From assembly GCA_029556545.1 (NCBI GenBank), contig JAKQEQ010000056.1, forward strand, positions 26,951 through 90,950: a stretch of 64,000 bases of DNA, given 5' to 3'. Source of the DNA: Candidatus Hydrogenedentota bacterium. GTDB lineage: Bacteria; Hydrogenedentota; Hydrogenedentia; Hydrogenedentales; JAGMZX01. The notes under the pieces are model-generated. The model did not search any database. It was not told the DNA's origin and saw nothing but the letters and a program-made list of their open reading frames with translations. A program made the position numbers and the translations under genes. Each line of letters opens with the position of its first letter. Position 1 is the stretch's first letter. Below are positions 50,401 through 58,500 of the stretch, one piece after another.

Positions 50401-51066
50401 GAATCCGCCGTCGGACGTCCGGAGGTGTTCCGCGCCGGTCTCGCGTACGAACGCGAGCATGAATTCGCGGTTGCTGGCCGCGTGCACGTTCCCTTCGGCG
50501 TCGGGCCGCCACAGCCCCATGAGCTTCTTTTCTTCGAGCACCGCGGCGTCCGCGCCGGCCTGTTCGGCTTCGGTCATCTGCAAGACTTGCGGCCGGTTGC
50601 TCAACTCGGCCACGCGCCGGATGCTTACGCCGCCGGTATCGGTCATGCGCCGCACGAGCACCGGCTGCTTCATCGCCTCGGCATCGAGCCCGAGCCCGAG
50701 TTCGCGCGCCCGTGCGATGACGGCCTTCCGGTACGCAGCCGCCTTCCGGGTCGCGTAGGCCTGGCGCAGCCCGAGCACGCGCCCGTTCCCGCTCACGACC
50801 TGGCCGTGATCGTCGATCATCGGCGCACCCACGTCCGTGGTCGGGGCATCCGTGAGCCGGCTGAAATCCGGCGCGAGCGCGATGCTCGCTATCTGTTCCC
50901 GGCTCGACTGGGTGTTCCGGTTCCGTTCCTGGAGGCGTTGGTCGTAGCCTTCATCGCTGCTGGTCACGAGCGTACCCGCATCCACGACGGCCCATGCGCC
51001 GGCGACCCGGACGTCGCCCTGTGGCGTCACAGCCTCCCAACCGCCCTCGGGTTTTTCGCCGGTCAA
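47410..51066 (-). CDS. Polyvalent protein of a phage or conjugative element, possibly 5'-truncated
   Basis: About 1220 residues. Near the N-terminus is a ddrB-ParB-type domain (AWAVVDAGTLVTSSDEGY, then IDDHGQVVSGNGRVLGLR). A disordered Glu/Arg/Gly region follows, then a MuF-C-like segment (KHQLSREIVEALPAAIADPV), a zincin with HEVIGH (VAWHEVIGHWGLRSVLG), and an LPD3-like C-terminal part (DHDGRRIGFSMKQFKKPLTH). Such multi-domain polyvalent proteins travel with phage or plasmid DNA to protect it on entry. The frame is open to 51420, but beyond 51070 it is antisense to a small gene with its own promoter; TTG 51066 is only the best guess for a start. It carries intergenic-type repeats in frame. 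Confidence 0.72.
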   Translation of the reverse strand: MTGEKPEGGWEAVTPQGDVRVAGAWAVVDAGTLVTSSDEGYDQRLQERNRNTQSSREQIASIALAPDFSRLTDAPTTDVGAPMIDDHGQVVSGNGRVLGLRQAYATRKAAAYRKAVIARARELGLGLDAEAMKQPVLVRRMTDTGGVSIRRVAELSNRPQVLQMTEAEQAGADAAVLEEKKLMGLWRPDAEGNVHAASNREFMLAFVRETGAEHLRTSDGGFTPGAAARVRRAVLALVLRRADVSRETIAQAIEEAEPLGLVRIVNGIMASGGNLLRVAQDKPPLDLSRFLGQALAELMAYKHEAAAGRVANLGEYLAQEDMFATERAAETLILMRELNSRTSAAAVRAFLDRYVELAGAVDTTTESLFGESVPETTVRELLEIVQRETEQRRSQEPRQLALDEGVQGEIGRTGEREAEPAEPAGAGRTRDRGEGGGREGRRLKGEGGRVSDESDRSDESPAGREEDTGERFSVREGLTAAEELGRQTSMALYDSGRLREGDMVRLSNAPSWLRMLGAGNAPLVVSQRVMRKIGGRKHQLSREIVEALPAAIADPVAVFREEHGRYSLVTDLLVDGKPIVVAIQPDAISQNRPVHLLLTAHPANLGQIATWKREKEQAYQRKREEAHTVTGEHERLKVAASELPEHSIPDRAALDKWEREHLSATEREAVPPGARIEYDAATGETRPAPRDTEGRLSESARPEGGMRVREVEEVVRELRAAWPGAPRMVVVETADGLPEGYRHPRAWGLFTPAKDGAPDTVYLVAGQMRRARDVVKVAWHEVIGHWGLRSVLGAETYKHWFGQLWHTRNGEIRAWAKEHGHPIVTPAAQLRAAEEWLAWRVTRGEFSGILGWWKRFTAAVRRTLAPVWEGAGVEAFSDQEIAGLVKQAWRLAEGKGEERRVKGEGDRVEASVYSKGAMPAPDLKARARLRNQLQTMRPVQVDASAFGDKHDPKRLREMGKEAFRKLVGTEVVNDHDGRRIGFSMKQFKKPLTHSADPRIMRAVASLPELLRRAVRIATEVEHDQAKYRNIKYWHTYIAPAVLDGEQVFVTLSVFELKDGTEILDFYHDHNITNRNLITKGLQTGPQSFTSRRVTPEGLSRNRLYHWWHGLDKPQDERFALRKPTRPGQGDFFEYPRATKEEIRAHEEAVARDKEIWEPAVHESRNTLYHLPQYRGSIPRNPGVYQVCFPCSVNGCRGSREEQPNEFDAIALRGCFRIM
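48351..48391. repeat. CCCTTCA tandem repeats inside the polyvalent gene
   Basis: CCCCTTCACCCTTCACCCTTCTCTCTTCACCC-type 7-bp repeats, in frame, encoding a Lys/Gly/Glu/Arg-rich linker (GEERRVKGEGDRV). The same kind recurs at 49718-49760. Confidence 0.6.
49691..49760. repeat. Composite 9-bp and 7-bp repeats inside the polyvalent gene
   Basis: Three 9-bp units (TCGTCCGAT, CGGTCCGAT, TCGTCCGAT; 49691-49717) encode SDESDRSDE on the minus strand, followed by CCTTCACCCTTC-type repeats. The 9-bp unit, read on the other strand as ATCGGACGA or ATCGGACCG, differs by one base from the intergenic unit at 63822-63848. Confidence 0.6.
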
Positions 51067-51079
51067 GACCCGGTCGGAG

Positions 51080-51108
51080 TTGATTTTGGCCTTATTTTCT
51101 GGTATAAT
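51080..51108 (+). promoter_or_regulatory. Strong sigma-70-type promoter
   Basis: TTGATT (51080-51085), 17-bp spacer, consensus TATAAT (51103-51108). Start of transcription would be near 51115, with GGAGTGAG and then the ATG at 51128, so the leader is very short. The promoter lies within an A+T-rich patch. Confidence 0.65.
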
Positions 51109-51127
51109 TTTACTGGAGTGAGTAGAG

Positions 51128-51370
51128 ATGTCACTAACACCTAAAGACTTAACCCCGGAAGAAGCCGCCCCCCTCTCGGACCGCGAGGTCGGCGCGCGCG
51201 TGATGTCGTCCCGCACCTTCGACGAGCTTAAGGCGCGGCTATCGGAGACTGGCCATTGGGACGAGTCCAAGGTTCCAGGTTTGGAACGGATCGGCCGGGC
51301 CACGCGGGAACTGGGGCTGCCGGTTCCAGCGGCGATGTCCGAGTTGTCTAAGCGGAACGCTTTGGTGTAG
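51128..51370 (+). CDS. Small acidic protein with its own promoter
   Basis: The 80-residue protein MSLTPKDLTPEEAAPLSDRE, then VGARVMSSRTFDELKARLSE and so on. It has a near-consensus promoter, GGAG 9 bases before the ATG, and normal protein composition, while the opposite frame there is Ser-rich and shadow-like. No family is recognised; size and charge would suit an antitoxin, an excision or copy-control factor of the mobile element, or an anti-defence protein. It lies between the polyvalent gene and tRNA-Arg, divergent from the former. Confidence 0.6.
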   Translation: MSLTPKDLTPEEAAPLSDREVGARVMSSRTFDELKARLSETGHWDESKVPGLERIGRATRELGLPVPAAMSELSKRNALV

Positions 51371-51556
51371 ATTATGTCTTGCCATTCTTTGTAGCGGTCC
51401 GCGATCTCCCGGATGAACATCCCACACCCGCCTGAGCTACGGCTGATTGGTCTCGAATTGGCCTATAGCCGGAAAAACCCCGTGGCCTAAATTTGGCCTA
51501 CGACACACCACTTGAGGGCGCTTCAGTCCACTCAAGGGCAGATACCCCAAAACGAC

Positions 51557-51595
51557 AAAAAGCCCGAAACCGCAAGAAAACCCGCGATTTCGGGC
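51557..51595 (-). terminator. Rho-independent terminator of tRNA-Arg
   Basis: On the minus strand GCCCGAAA-T-CGC, loop, GCG-G-TTTCGGGC followed by TTTTT. It is located 9 bp after the tRNA 3' end. Confidence 0.75.
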
Positions 51596-51604
51596 GTATT
51601 TTCA

Positions 51605-51681
51605 TGGCGCGCCTGGTGCGACTCGAACGCACGACCCACGGCTTAGAAGGCCGTTGCTCTGTCCACCTGAGCTACAGGCGC
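51605..51681 (-). tRNA. tRNA-Arg, anticodon TCT
   Basis: The minus strand folds as a complete cloverleaf: acceptor GCGCCTG/CAGGCGC, D arm GCTC/GAGC, anticodon arm ACGGC-CTTCTAA-GCCGT (anticodon TCT), T arm GTGCG-TTCGAGT-CGCAC, discriminator G and encoded CCA (51607-51605). A terminator follows. tRNA 3' ends are common attachment sites; a polyvalent mobile-element gene begins about 500 bp away on the 3' side. I did not find a second copy of the tRNA 3' end in the window. Confidence 0.95.
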
Positions 51682-51801
51682 GTCTTATATGTTAAGCTAT
51701 ATAGCCTGCTCGTTGACTGGGCAGGCGCGCGGCGACGTTCGGTCAAGATGCGGGCCGCCACTCCGCAAGAGTCTATACGATGCGGGGTTCGGGCGACAAG
51801 T

Positions 51802-53289
51802 TCACTCTTGCACAGAGAAGCCGTACAGCGATGCGTTCGCCAACTCGAATTCGAGCGAGAAGGGAGCGGAACGTATGTCGTCGAGATTTCGGGGCCACGT
51901 CACGGGCGCGGCGGTGTTGTCGGCGGTAATGGGCTCGCAGTCGTCGAAGGTGAATCCGGCGACGGGCAATCCGGCGGCGTCTCGGCACTGGACGCGCACG
52001 GAACCGTCGCGGCTGTCGACGTTGAGGGTCAAGGCGCTGCCTTCAAGTCGAATGAGAGGCGTTCTCAGCGCGCCGGGTTCGGGGCCGGCGCGGCGCGCGA
52101 CGTATCGGTCGCGTCGGATCGTGACGAGGCCGATCTGCCGTTCTTCGAATCGGTTCACTTTGTGTCCGCGCGCGTAGCCGCCGTAATAGAGGTGGACCTT
52201 GTCGCCGACGATGACCTGATCATCGATCCAGGCGTGGGCGTGGTCCCAGGCGCCGGGCGCCGGGTCGGGCGCGAAGAAGGGCGCCGTGTCGCGGGTCCAG
52301 GATTCGCCGTCGCGCGTCCACGCGAGGGCGGTGTAGCCGACGCCGTATGCCTCGGGCGGGTCCGGCGGGTCGTCGGCCTTGAGGTCGTCTCGGAGTATCT
52401 TCGCCATGCCAATGATGAGGCCGCCGCGCGCGAGGTAGCCGTCCATGGCGTAGAATTGGGTTTCTCCCTCGTCGCGATCGGGGTCGGGCAGGAGGACGTA
52501 GTGCGCGGCGCCCCATATCTTCAGGTCGCGGCTGGAACTCTGCATGGTGACGCGCCGGTTCCCTGACCACCAGCCTGGGCGGTAGACGGAAATCGTGGCG
52601 ACGAAGCGCGCGCGCACCGGGTCGTGGAAGATGCTCGTGATGTCGTGGTTGTGGCGGACGACGGGGTCGGGCGCGAGATAGGACCAGGCGAGTCCGTCGG
52701 GCGACACGGCGATCTTGAGGCCGCCGTCCATGTACCAGCCGAAGACGTAGCGCTCCGCCGGGTTTTCACAGGCGGCGCCGCGATCGATCACACTGACGCC
52801 GAACTGGATCGGGCCGGGCATGTCGAGGGTGCGGGCGGGGCGGTCCCAGTGGACGCCGTCTTCGGATTCCGTGTAGCCGACGAGGGACCGGGAGGTGTTC
52901 GCGTCTTCCGTGCGGCGGCCATACCACATACGGAAGCGACCGTCGTCGCGGCGTAGAATCGTCATGTAGGGTTGGAAACAACCGTCGTTCTTCCCGGTGA
53001 CTATCGGGTTCGGGATTGTCGCGTCCCGGGTGGGGCATTGCACTTCGCGGGTGAGACGGTCCGCCGACGCGATGTAGAAGTTGTCGATGAACAGGTGGGG
53101 GCCGGGTCCGACGGGGATCGGCGCGGCTTGATCGGCGAACGCGGCGGGATCGTAGAGACACGCCTTGGCGTTTGTGAGCGGCGTGGCCTCACAAGCCGGC
53201 ATGGCGGCCTCCTGCGCGGCGCAGGGCGCGGTTATGCACGGGATGCCCGCGATCAAACCTGCCGCGATCAGGGAGAGCATCAGGCGCAT
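51802..53289 (-). CDS. Secreted five-bladed-propeller protein, GH32/GH43-like
   Basis: This 495-residue protein starts at ATG 53289 with AAGGAGA upstream. The signal peptide spans residues 1-25 (MRLMLSLIAAGLIAGIPCIT). Blade-like segments recur: PHLFIDNFYIAS, RFRMWYGRR, VGYTESEDGVHWDRP, KIAVSPDGLAWSYLAPDP, KVHLYYGGYARGHKVNRFEE. This is the layout of glycosidase-like proteins around the GH32/43/62/68 five-bladed fold that are abundant in Planctomycetes, often encoded beside sulfatases, as here. No catalytic Asp/Glu triad can be fixed by eye, so a hydrolase activity is not proven. It lies 65 bp downstream of the sulfatase gene in the same direction, so the pair is likely an operon for a sulfated polysaccharide. 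Confidence 0.75.
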   Translation of the reverse strand: MRLMLSLIAAGLIAGIPCITAPCAAQEAAMPACEATPLTNAKACLYDPAAFADQAAPIPVGPGPHLFIDNFYIASADRLTREVQCPTRDATIPNPIVTGKNDGCFQPYMTILRRDDGRFRMWYGRRTEDANTSRSLVGYTESEDGVHWDRPARTLDMPGPIQFGVSVIDRGAACENPAERYVFGWYMDGGLKIAVSPDGLAWSYLAPDPVVRHNHDITSIFHDPVRARFVATISVYRPGWWSGNRRVTMQSSSRDLKIWGAAHYVLLPDPDRDEGETQFYAMDGYLARGGLIIGMAKILRDDLKADDPPDPPEAYGVGYTALAWTRDGESWTRDTAPFFAPDPAPGAWDHAHAWIDDQVIVGDKVHLYYGGYARGHKVNRFEERQIGLVTIRRDRYVARRAGPEPGALRTPLIRLEGSALTLNVDSRDGSVRVQCRDAAGLPVAGFTFDDCEPITADNTAAPVTWPRNLDDIRSAPFSLEFELANASLYGFSVQE

Positions 53290-53354
53290 TGCGAGTCTCC
53301 TTCATTGGACGCTCCGCGCACCACCGCGCGCCGCCGGGAGGCGTGATCGCGTTC

Positions 53355-54797
53355 TCAACGTCCCTCGGCGGGCGGCGGCATCGTGGCGTCGACCTCGCGG
53401 CGCCACGCATCGAGCAGGGCGCGCAGACGGCGCGCGCGGCGCAGATGGCGTTCGGCGAGGTTGTTCGTTTCTCCGATGTCGTCGCGGAGGTGGAACAGTT
53501 CCACGTTGCCGTGTTCGTAGTGTTCGATGAGTTTCCAGTCCCCCACGCGGACGGCCCCGGCCGGGCGGCCACCCTGGTTCGAGAAATGGGGATAGTGCCA
53601 GTAGAGCGCTTCACGCCCGAGGGCGCGCGTCGGATTTCCGAAGAGCAGCCCGAGGTCGACGCCGTCCAGCACGCCGCCCGCGGCGACCGCCGTGGGATCG
53701 ACGCCGGCCAAGGCGCAGAAGGTTGGGAAGAAGTCGGTGCTCGTGACGGGGGCTTCGCATACGGTATTTGGCGGCACCGCGCCGGGCCGCCACACGATCA
53801 TGGGCTCGCGGATGCCGCCCTCGTAGAGGTAGCCCTTGCCGGCGCGGAGCGGGTGGTTGTCCGTGGCCGGCGTGAGGGGGCCTTCCTCGACGGAGAGGCC
53901 GCCGTTGTCGCTGAAGAACACGACGAGCGTATCGTTCGCGATGCCGCAGCGGCGCAGGATGTCGAGCACCGTGCCGATGCTTTCATCGACGGATTCGAGC
54001 ATGGCGGCGTAGTGCGGGTTGCGCTGCTTCGGCGCGTCGGCGAGACGGGCCAGTTTCGCCTCGTACTTCGCGATCTTGTCCGCCTTGGCCTGCAACGGGA
54101 TGTGTACCGCGTAGTGCGACAGATACAGGAAGAAGGGCCGGTCCTTGTGCGCTTCGATGAAGCGGCACGCCTCGTGCGTCAGCCGGTCGGTGAGGTACTC
54201 GCCGTCCACGCCGCCGTCGAGCGGCGGATTCCCCTTCCAGTCCGGCCAGAAGAAGCTGCGCGGCATGCCGCTCGCGCCGCCCGCGATATTCACTTCGAAA
54301 CCCTGGTCCTCCGGCCAGAAGCCCTTGCCGCCGAGGTGCCACTTGCCCACGTGACACGTGGCGTATCCGGCGTCGCGCAGCGCCTCGGCGATCGTGGTCT
54401 CTTCGAGGGGGAGTTGGTCGGCGTAAGGGGCCGTGCGGACGGGCGCGTCTTCGGGGCTCAGCGTGCCCTTCAGGAAGTTCGTCAGATGCAGCCGCGCGGG
54501 ATACTTGCCCGTCATGATGCTGGCGCGCGTCGGCGAGCACACCGGCGCGGCGGCATAGGCGTGCGTGAAACGCATCCCCTCGGCGGCCATCCGGTCCAGG
54601 TGCGGCGTCTCGTGGAAATCGCTGCCGAAACAGCCGAGGTCCGCGTAGCCCAAGTCGTCGATGAGGATGAAGACGATGTTCGGTTTGCGATCTTCCGCGG
54701 GGACGGTCCCGTGCGCGGCGCGCGGCGCGCCTCCGAGCCACATCCCGGCAGACAAGGCCGCCATCGAAAGAAACGAACGCCGGTCTAAAGTCGCCAT
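53355..54797 (-). CDS. Tat-exported sulfatase
   Basis: This 480-residue arylsulfatase-family protein has the Tat signal DRRSFLSMAALSAGMWLGG. Metal ligands lie in PNIVFILIDDLGYADLGCF. The formylglycine signature CSPTR starts at Cys87 (VCSPTRASIMTGKYPAR), so maturation by an anaerobic or aerobic sulfatase-modifying enzyme is needed. GKWHLGG and VVFFSDNGG give further active-site residues. It probably removes sulfate esters from polysaccharides in the periplasm. No modifying enzyme is encoded in the window. It starts at ATG 54797 with GGGGAGA 11-12 bases upstream. Confidence 0.94.
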   Translation of the reverse strand: MATLDRRSFLSMAALSAGMWLGGAPRAAHGTVPAEDRKPNIVFILIDDLGYADLGCFGSDFHETPHLDRMAAEGMRFTHAYAAAPVCSPTRASIMTGKYPARLHLTNFLKGTLSPEDAPVRTAPYADQLPLEETTIAEALRDAGYATCHVGKWHLGGKGFWPEDQGFEVNIAGGASGMPRSFFWPDWKGNPPLDGGVDGEYLTDRLTHEACRFIEAHKDRPFFLYLSHYAVHIPLQAKADKIAKYEAKLARLADAPKQRNPHYAAMLESVDESIGTVLDILRRCGIANDTLVVFFSDNGGLSVEEGPLTPATDNHPLRAGKGYLYEGGIREPMIVWRPGAVPPNTVCEAPVTSTDFFPTFCALAGVDPTAVAAGGVLDGVDLGLLFGNPTRALGREALYWHYPHFSNQGGRPAGAVRVGDWKLIEHYEHGNVELFHLRDDIGETNNLAERHLRRARRLRALLDAWRREVDATMPPPAEGR

Positions 54798-55081
54798 GAC
54801 TGTTCTTCTCCCCGCGTTCGGTTACCCGCAGTTAACGCGGCGCCTTGGAACGGCCGCGTCGCCGGGCGAGTAAACCAAAGAGAATGATTACGTTCGGGTT
54901 CAGCATATCGACAACCGTCAATGCCGTGGTTTGCAGGATCGGGCATTCCGTGGCGCGCGGTTGCCGGATTTTCACCGGTGACATCGCGAGTGTATTCGCG
55001 GGCGCGCGGTGTTTTCAACGGACGGACGCGCGGTCGCGGCATGCCGCTGCATCACGCAGTGCAGCCTTGCGGCGGGCAGGA

Positions 55082-55318
55082 TTAGGCGCTTTGCCGCTTG
55101 CCCCGTCTTCGGAGCACCGGCGCCAACGCGCGAAGGGCTTCGTTCACCGCCTTGCCGTCGGGGAACACGTCGAGCACTTCAGGGTCTATCACGACGACGT
55201 TTGCGCCTTCGGCGTATCGCGCCGCGGTGACACCGCGGACGGCTTCGGAGAAATCGTACTCGGGGCGCATGGTGTCCTGGGCGTTGGGACCAGAACTTCG
55301 ATCAGTGTTCTTTTCCAT
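55082..55318 (-). CDS. Small antitoxin-like conserved protein
   Basis: The 78-residue protein starts at ATG 55318 with AAAGGCGAG upstream. The core RPEYDFSEAVRGVTAARYAE, then VVVIDPEVLDVFPDGKAVNEALRAL resembles a family of small proteins frequent in cyanobacteria and other phyla that sit beside toxin-like genes. No toxin gene is adjacent here, so it is either an orphan or belongs to another role. The 284 bp upstream, towards the sulfatase, show no gene. Confidence 0.6.
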   Translation of the reverse strand: MEKNTDRSSGPNAQDTMRPEYDFSEAVRGVTAARYAEGANVVVIDPEVLDVFPDGKAVNEALRALAPVLRRRGKRQSA

Positions 55319-55430
55319 CTCGCCTTTCTTTCAGCCGGTCTCTCCGCCTCGTGATACCGGACCTGCGTCATTCAGGGCGTGATTATACACGGTTTCGCCC
55401 GGGGGACGTGGGGCTTTGGCGGCGTGGGGA

Positions 55431-55489
55431 ATGCGGAACGCGGAAGGCGGCGTGCGGAAGGCGGAAGGCGGAACGCGGAACACGGAATG
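55431..55489. repeat. GCGGAA-type short tandem repeats
   Basis: Repeated GCGGAACGCGGAAGGCGG-type units in the 274-bp gap between divergent genes. Irregular 7-bp periodicity, no coding sense. Confidence 0.55.
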
Positions 55490-55518
55490 TGTGGGGCGGC
55501 GTGGCGGGCGCGGGGGTG

Positions 55519-55527
55519 TGGTATAAT
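55519..55527 (+). promoter_or_regulatory. Extended -10 promoter element
   Basis: TGG-TATAAT (TGN before a consensus -10), 66 bp before the ATG at 55593. The -35 side is GC-rich repeat and not recognisable. Confidence 0.5.
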
Positions 55528-55592
55528 GCGCCTCTGGAAACGCGGGTGGCGGGATTGTCGATGCGGCAGGTTGGATGAGGGAGTGTCGAGGC

Positions 55593-58500
55593 ATGGTGAG
55601 GCATGTATTGCTGCTTGGTGCGTTGCTGTGCGGTGTGTGCGGCGCGGGCGTCGGGGAGGCGCCGATACTGGTGAAGCCGGGCGCACCGCCGCCGGCGGAC
55701 GTTTCGAAGGCGGCTTCGCTGAGTTTTTCGCATGAAATCTGGGGCCAGACCCATAAGGGGGAGGGCTACGTGTACGGCCCGTGGTCGCGGACAGTCGGGC
55801 TGACGGCGGTGGATATCGACCTGGACGGGGACACGGATTTCGTGTTCCCGAACACCATCGGCAATCCGCAACTCATGCGGAATCTGGGTTCGGCGAATAC
55901 GTTCTACCCCGGCGGGAGCAAGGACCTGACGTTCACGGGCTTTCCGACAAATAGCGTATGGGGCTACGGTTATGATTTCGAGGACGTGAACGGCGACAAG
56001 CGGCCCGACATGGTGGCGGAGATATATCGCCAGACGCCTTCGCGGCGCACGCTGGCCGCCTGGTTCCGCAATAACGGCCCGGACAGCAATCCGACGTTCA
56101 GCTACCAGGGCATCCTCTATACCAGCCCCCAGCAGGACCGGGTCGCGCCCATCTGGGTGAAGTTTGCGGACATTAACGGCAACGGACTCCAGGACCTGTT
56201 TGTCTGCGAAGGATTCATTGACGAGCCGTCACGGCACCATCGGGTCTTCTTCCTGCGCAACCAGGGAGCGCCGACGGCGCCGTCGTGGGCAAACCCCGTC
56301 GAGATAGTCGAGTTGGGCAATCTGCTGCCGGACCGCATTCCTCGCAGCGCGCTCAAGGCCGCCGAGGAAAGCGCTCCGTCGTTGCCGGAGTATGAGCGGC
56401 CGCTGACGGGTTTCGAGAAAGTGGACTACACCTATGCGCTCGGCGATTTTGAACTTGCGGACTGGGACTTCGACGACGCGCTTGACGTGATGTTCTACGA
56501 TCGCCGGGAGGGGCTCAAGTGGATCCCGAACGTCGGGACGGAGACGAATCCGGTGTGGAGTTCGACGCTGGGCAACGATGGACGATCGTTGTACGACCAT
56601 TCCGTCGTGGACAACATCAGTTCGTCGGAGAGTTCCTTCGCGATGCGGCGCAACCCGAAGTGGGCCAGTCCGGGGGAGGAATGGTCGGACGACGTTTTTC
56701 TGTCGGTGAACAACCTGCTGAAGACGTACCGGTACTTCTACTTTTTCATGGGGGGAACCGGTTATCGCATCGTGCAGACGCGCCCGCTGGCGTATCCCGC
56801 GGGGCAGGGCATTTCCTCGTTCTGGGACTACGACGGCGACGGCGACCATGACATGTTTCGCATCGGCATCAATTCCTCGTCACCGAACGCCTCGATGCTG
56901 CTGTTCCCGAATATCGGCATGCCGTATGCGCCGATCTGGGGCGAATACCAGGTGATCTCGGGGCTGAGCATGGGCCAGGGCGGCCCGGACAATAACGGGC
57001 GGCAGGACAACTTCACGTTCGTGGATTACGACGCCGACGGCTCGATGGAGTTGCTCGTGCAGGGCCAGGACGGGCGCGTGCGGCTGTACGCGGCGAATCC
57101 GCCGGCGGTTGCGGGCGGGCTGCCGACGTTTGAATTACTGGACGACAATTTCGGCCGGATTCTCGAACCGGGCGACGCGGACATTCTGCCGATGGGCATC
57201 GCCGCGGCCGATTTCGACCAATTCGCGGACGGCATGGCGGAGGTGTTCGTCTGTTATTACGCCCAGACCGGCGATGAGGGCGGGGCGAAGCACGTCGCCG
57301 GCAACTTCGTCATGTACGACACCTATTTCGACATGACGTTTGAGATATCCGGTCAACTTCCCGACCCGGCGGGCGGGCCGCTGGATGTCGACCTTATCGA
57401 GAATCTCGCCGTGTGCGATTTGAACCGGGACGGCAGGCCCGACCTGGTCGTGACCATCGCCAATTCTTTCTCGTACAACACGACAGCGCACTACTATTAC
57501 CGCAACGAGTGGAGTCCCGAATGGCCGTACATGGACTTTGTCTATGGCGGGACCTTGAATGTCATCCAGGAGACGGACGGGGCCTACGCACGGATGCCTG
57601 CGTTCGTGGATATCGACGCGGACGGCGACGACGACCTGTTCGTCGGGCATCACCACCATACGCGCCCGAACAGCGCGATGGAACATTATCAGCGTTTCTA
57701 CCGCAATTCGGGCGATACGGGATTGAATTACTGGCGCCGCCGCGCCGTGGCGGGGCAACTCTGGACGCTGACGTGGGGCGGACTCTACCCCGACTATAGC
57801 TTTATGCTGAACGGGAGCGGTGGTTCCATTCCCGGCGCGGGCCAGTATCGGGCCGGGCTGAACGCGCCGTGCGTGGACATCATCCAGAGCACGAATCTCG
57901 GCGAGGACGTGCGCATCTTCATTGACGTGTTTCCGCCGTTAACCGCAACGCAGGCGAAGGCCATCATCGTAGTCGGCGGCGAGCCGGGAGACGGTCTCTA
58001 TACTACTTTCCGCAATCTAGCCGGCTATGCCTATCATGTTCTTTGGGCCGAGGGCTTCACGCCCGCAAGTATCCGGTTCTTCGCGAACGGCGCGTATGAC
58101 GCCACGGGCGACGGCACGAGCGACGTGTATGCGGCGCCGACGCTGGCGAATCTGCAGCAGTCCATCAGCCAATGGGCTCGGGACACGCAGAAGCTGCTCG
58201 TCTATTTCATCGATCACGGGCAGCGCGACCGCTTCCGCGTCAACACGACGGAGTATCTTGAGGCGGCGACGCTCAACAGTTGGCTCGATACGCTCCAGAC
58301 CGGTGGACAAGGACCACAGGTCACAGTGGTCATCGACACATGCGAGGCGGCCTCGATGTTGGACGATATCAAGGGCCCGCGCCGTATCGGCGTCGCGAGT
58401 TCGGGGACGGGGCCGCTCGAGGGCGTCGCCCTGTTCGATAAGAGTCGCTATATCAGCTTCTCGTTGAACTTCTGGGTAAGCATTTTCAATGGGTCGACCT

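Noticed and set aside
51239-51420. N-terminal extension of the polyvalent protein up to 51420
   Set aside because: The translation is Ser-rich and shadow-like, and the opposite strand has a promoter, ribosome-binding site and protein-like frame.
53289-54788. Rightward 499-codon frame
   Set aside because: Antisense shadow of the sulfatase, which has a full signature and signal peptide.
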